Assembly: GCF_017916255.1 (NCBI RefSeq)
Contig: NZ_CP072827.1
Coordinates: forward strand, 5,171,501-5,235,500
Length of the DNA stretch: 64,000 bases
Direction of reading: 5' to 3'
From: Streptomyces mobaraensis NBRC 13819 = DSM 40847
GTDB lineage: Bacteria; Actinomycetota; Actinomycetes; Streptomycetales; Streptomycetaceae
Made by a program: the position numbers and the translations under genes. The notes beneath the pieces were generated by a model, which saw only the letters and a program-made list of their open reading frames with translations, made no database searches and had not been told where the DNA came from. Below, piece by piece: positions 63,905-64,000 of this stretch (the first letter of the stretch is position 1; each line of letters starts with the position of its first letter).

Positions 63905-64000
63905 GCATGCTCCTGGCAGGTGAGAGTAGAGCGGTCCGCGAGGGATCGCGGCCGAGCGTCAGTTTGATCGAACTTGCGTGCGTCCTGCCGGGAATATCGG

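Overview
The window is very GC-rich DNA with dense, high-GC3 genes, frequent GTG/TTG starts and 4-bp ATGA/GTGA overlaps. Gene families such as DUF6230/DUF6114, CGNR and MmyB-type regulators, and an MsiK-style sugar transporter without its own ATPase, point to a Streptomyces chromosome. From memory the gene order (icmA, pyk-ackA-pta-pfkA, glgB-pep2-treS-glgE-glgP, M4 protease) matches the conserved core around SCO5410-SCO5447 of S. coelicolor; I could not verify this by alignment.

Layout. 0-4.4 kb: a truncated MarR gene, three tandem AIM24 paralogues, and a DUF3817 / thiamine-binding / MarR / DUF3817 group. 4.5-9.6 kb: isobutyryl-CoA mutase large subunit, a class C beta-lactamase-like esterase, a TetR regulator and a CnoX-type thioredoxin. 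10-13.8 kb: a DUF6230-DUF6114-repeat-rich secreted protein triad and two small proteins. 13.8-20 kb: central carbon genes pyruvate kinase, acetate kinase and phosphate acetyltransferase (minus strand) facing 6-phosphofructokinase (plus strand). 20-21 kb: a gene-poor stretch with two near-identical 120-bp repeats shaped like small RNAs, next to a 32-codon ORF. 21-26.5 kb: an imine-reductase-like enzyme, a MacB/FtsX-type exporter and a lone sugar permease.

26.5-32 kb is accessory-looking: a CBS protein, a VOC protein, and a type III polyketide synthase flanked by two paralogous, divergent MmyB-type regulators. It lies between the lone MalG-type permease and the matching MalF permease/binding-protein pair (32-34.3 kb), so the transporter operon appears split. 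34.5-38.5 kb: a DcuS/DcuR-like two-component system divergent from dctA, with a 36-bp dyad between them. 38.8-46 kb: TetR-MFS and CGNR-MFS efflux modules with visible operators, a NUDIX gene, and a frameshifted HTH-TPR regulator. 46-50 kb: a large HTH/helical-repeat protein divergent from a microprotein / sigma factor / unknown-protein cassette, with a 10-bp-period iteron-like array near the start of the former.

50-62.3 kb is the GlgE pathway: glgE, treS, pep2 and glgB on the minus strand make branched alpha-glucan from trehalose via maltose 1-phosphate, and divergent glgP degrades it. A regulator gene separates the two. The window closes with a secreted thermolysin-family protease. No rRNA, tRNA, CRISPR array, transposase or integrase was seen.
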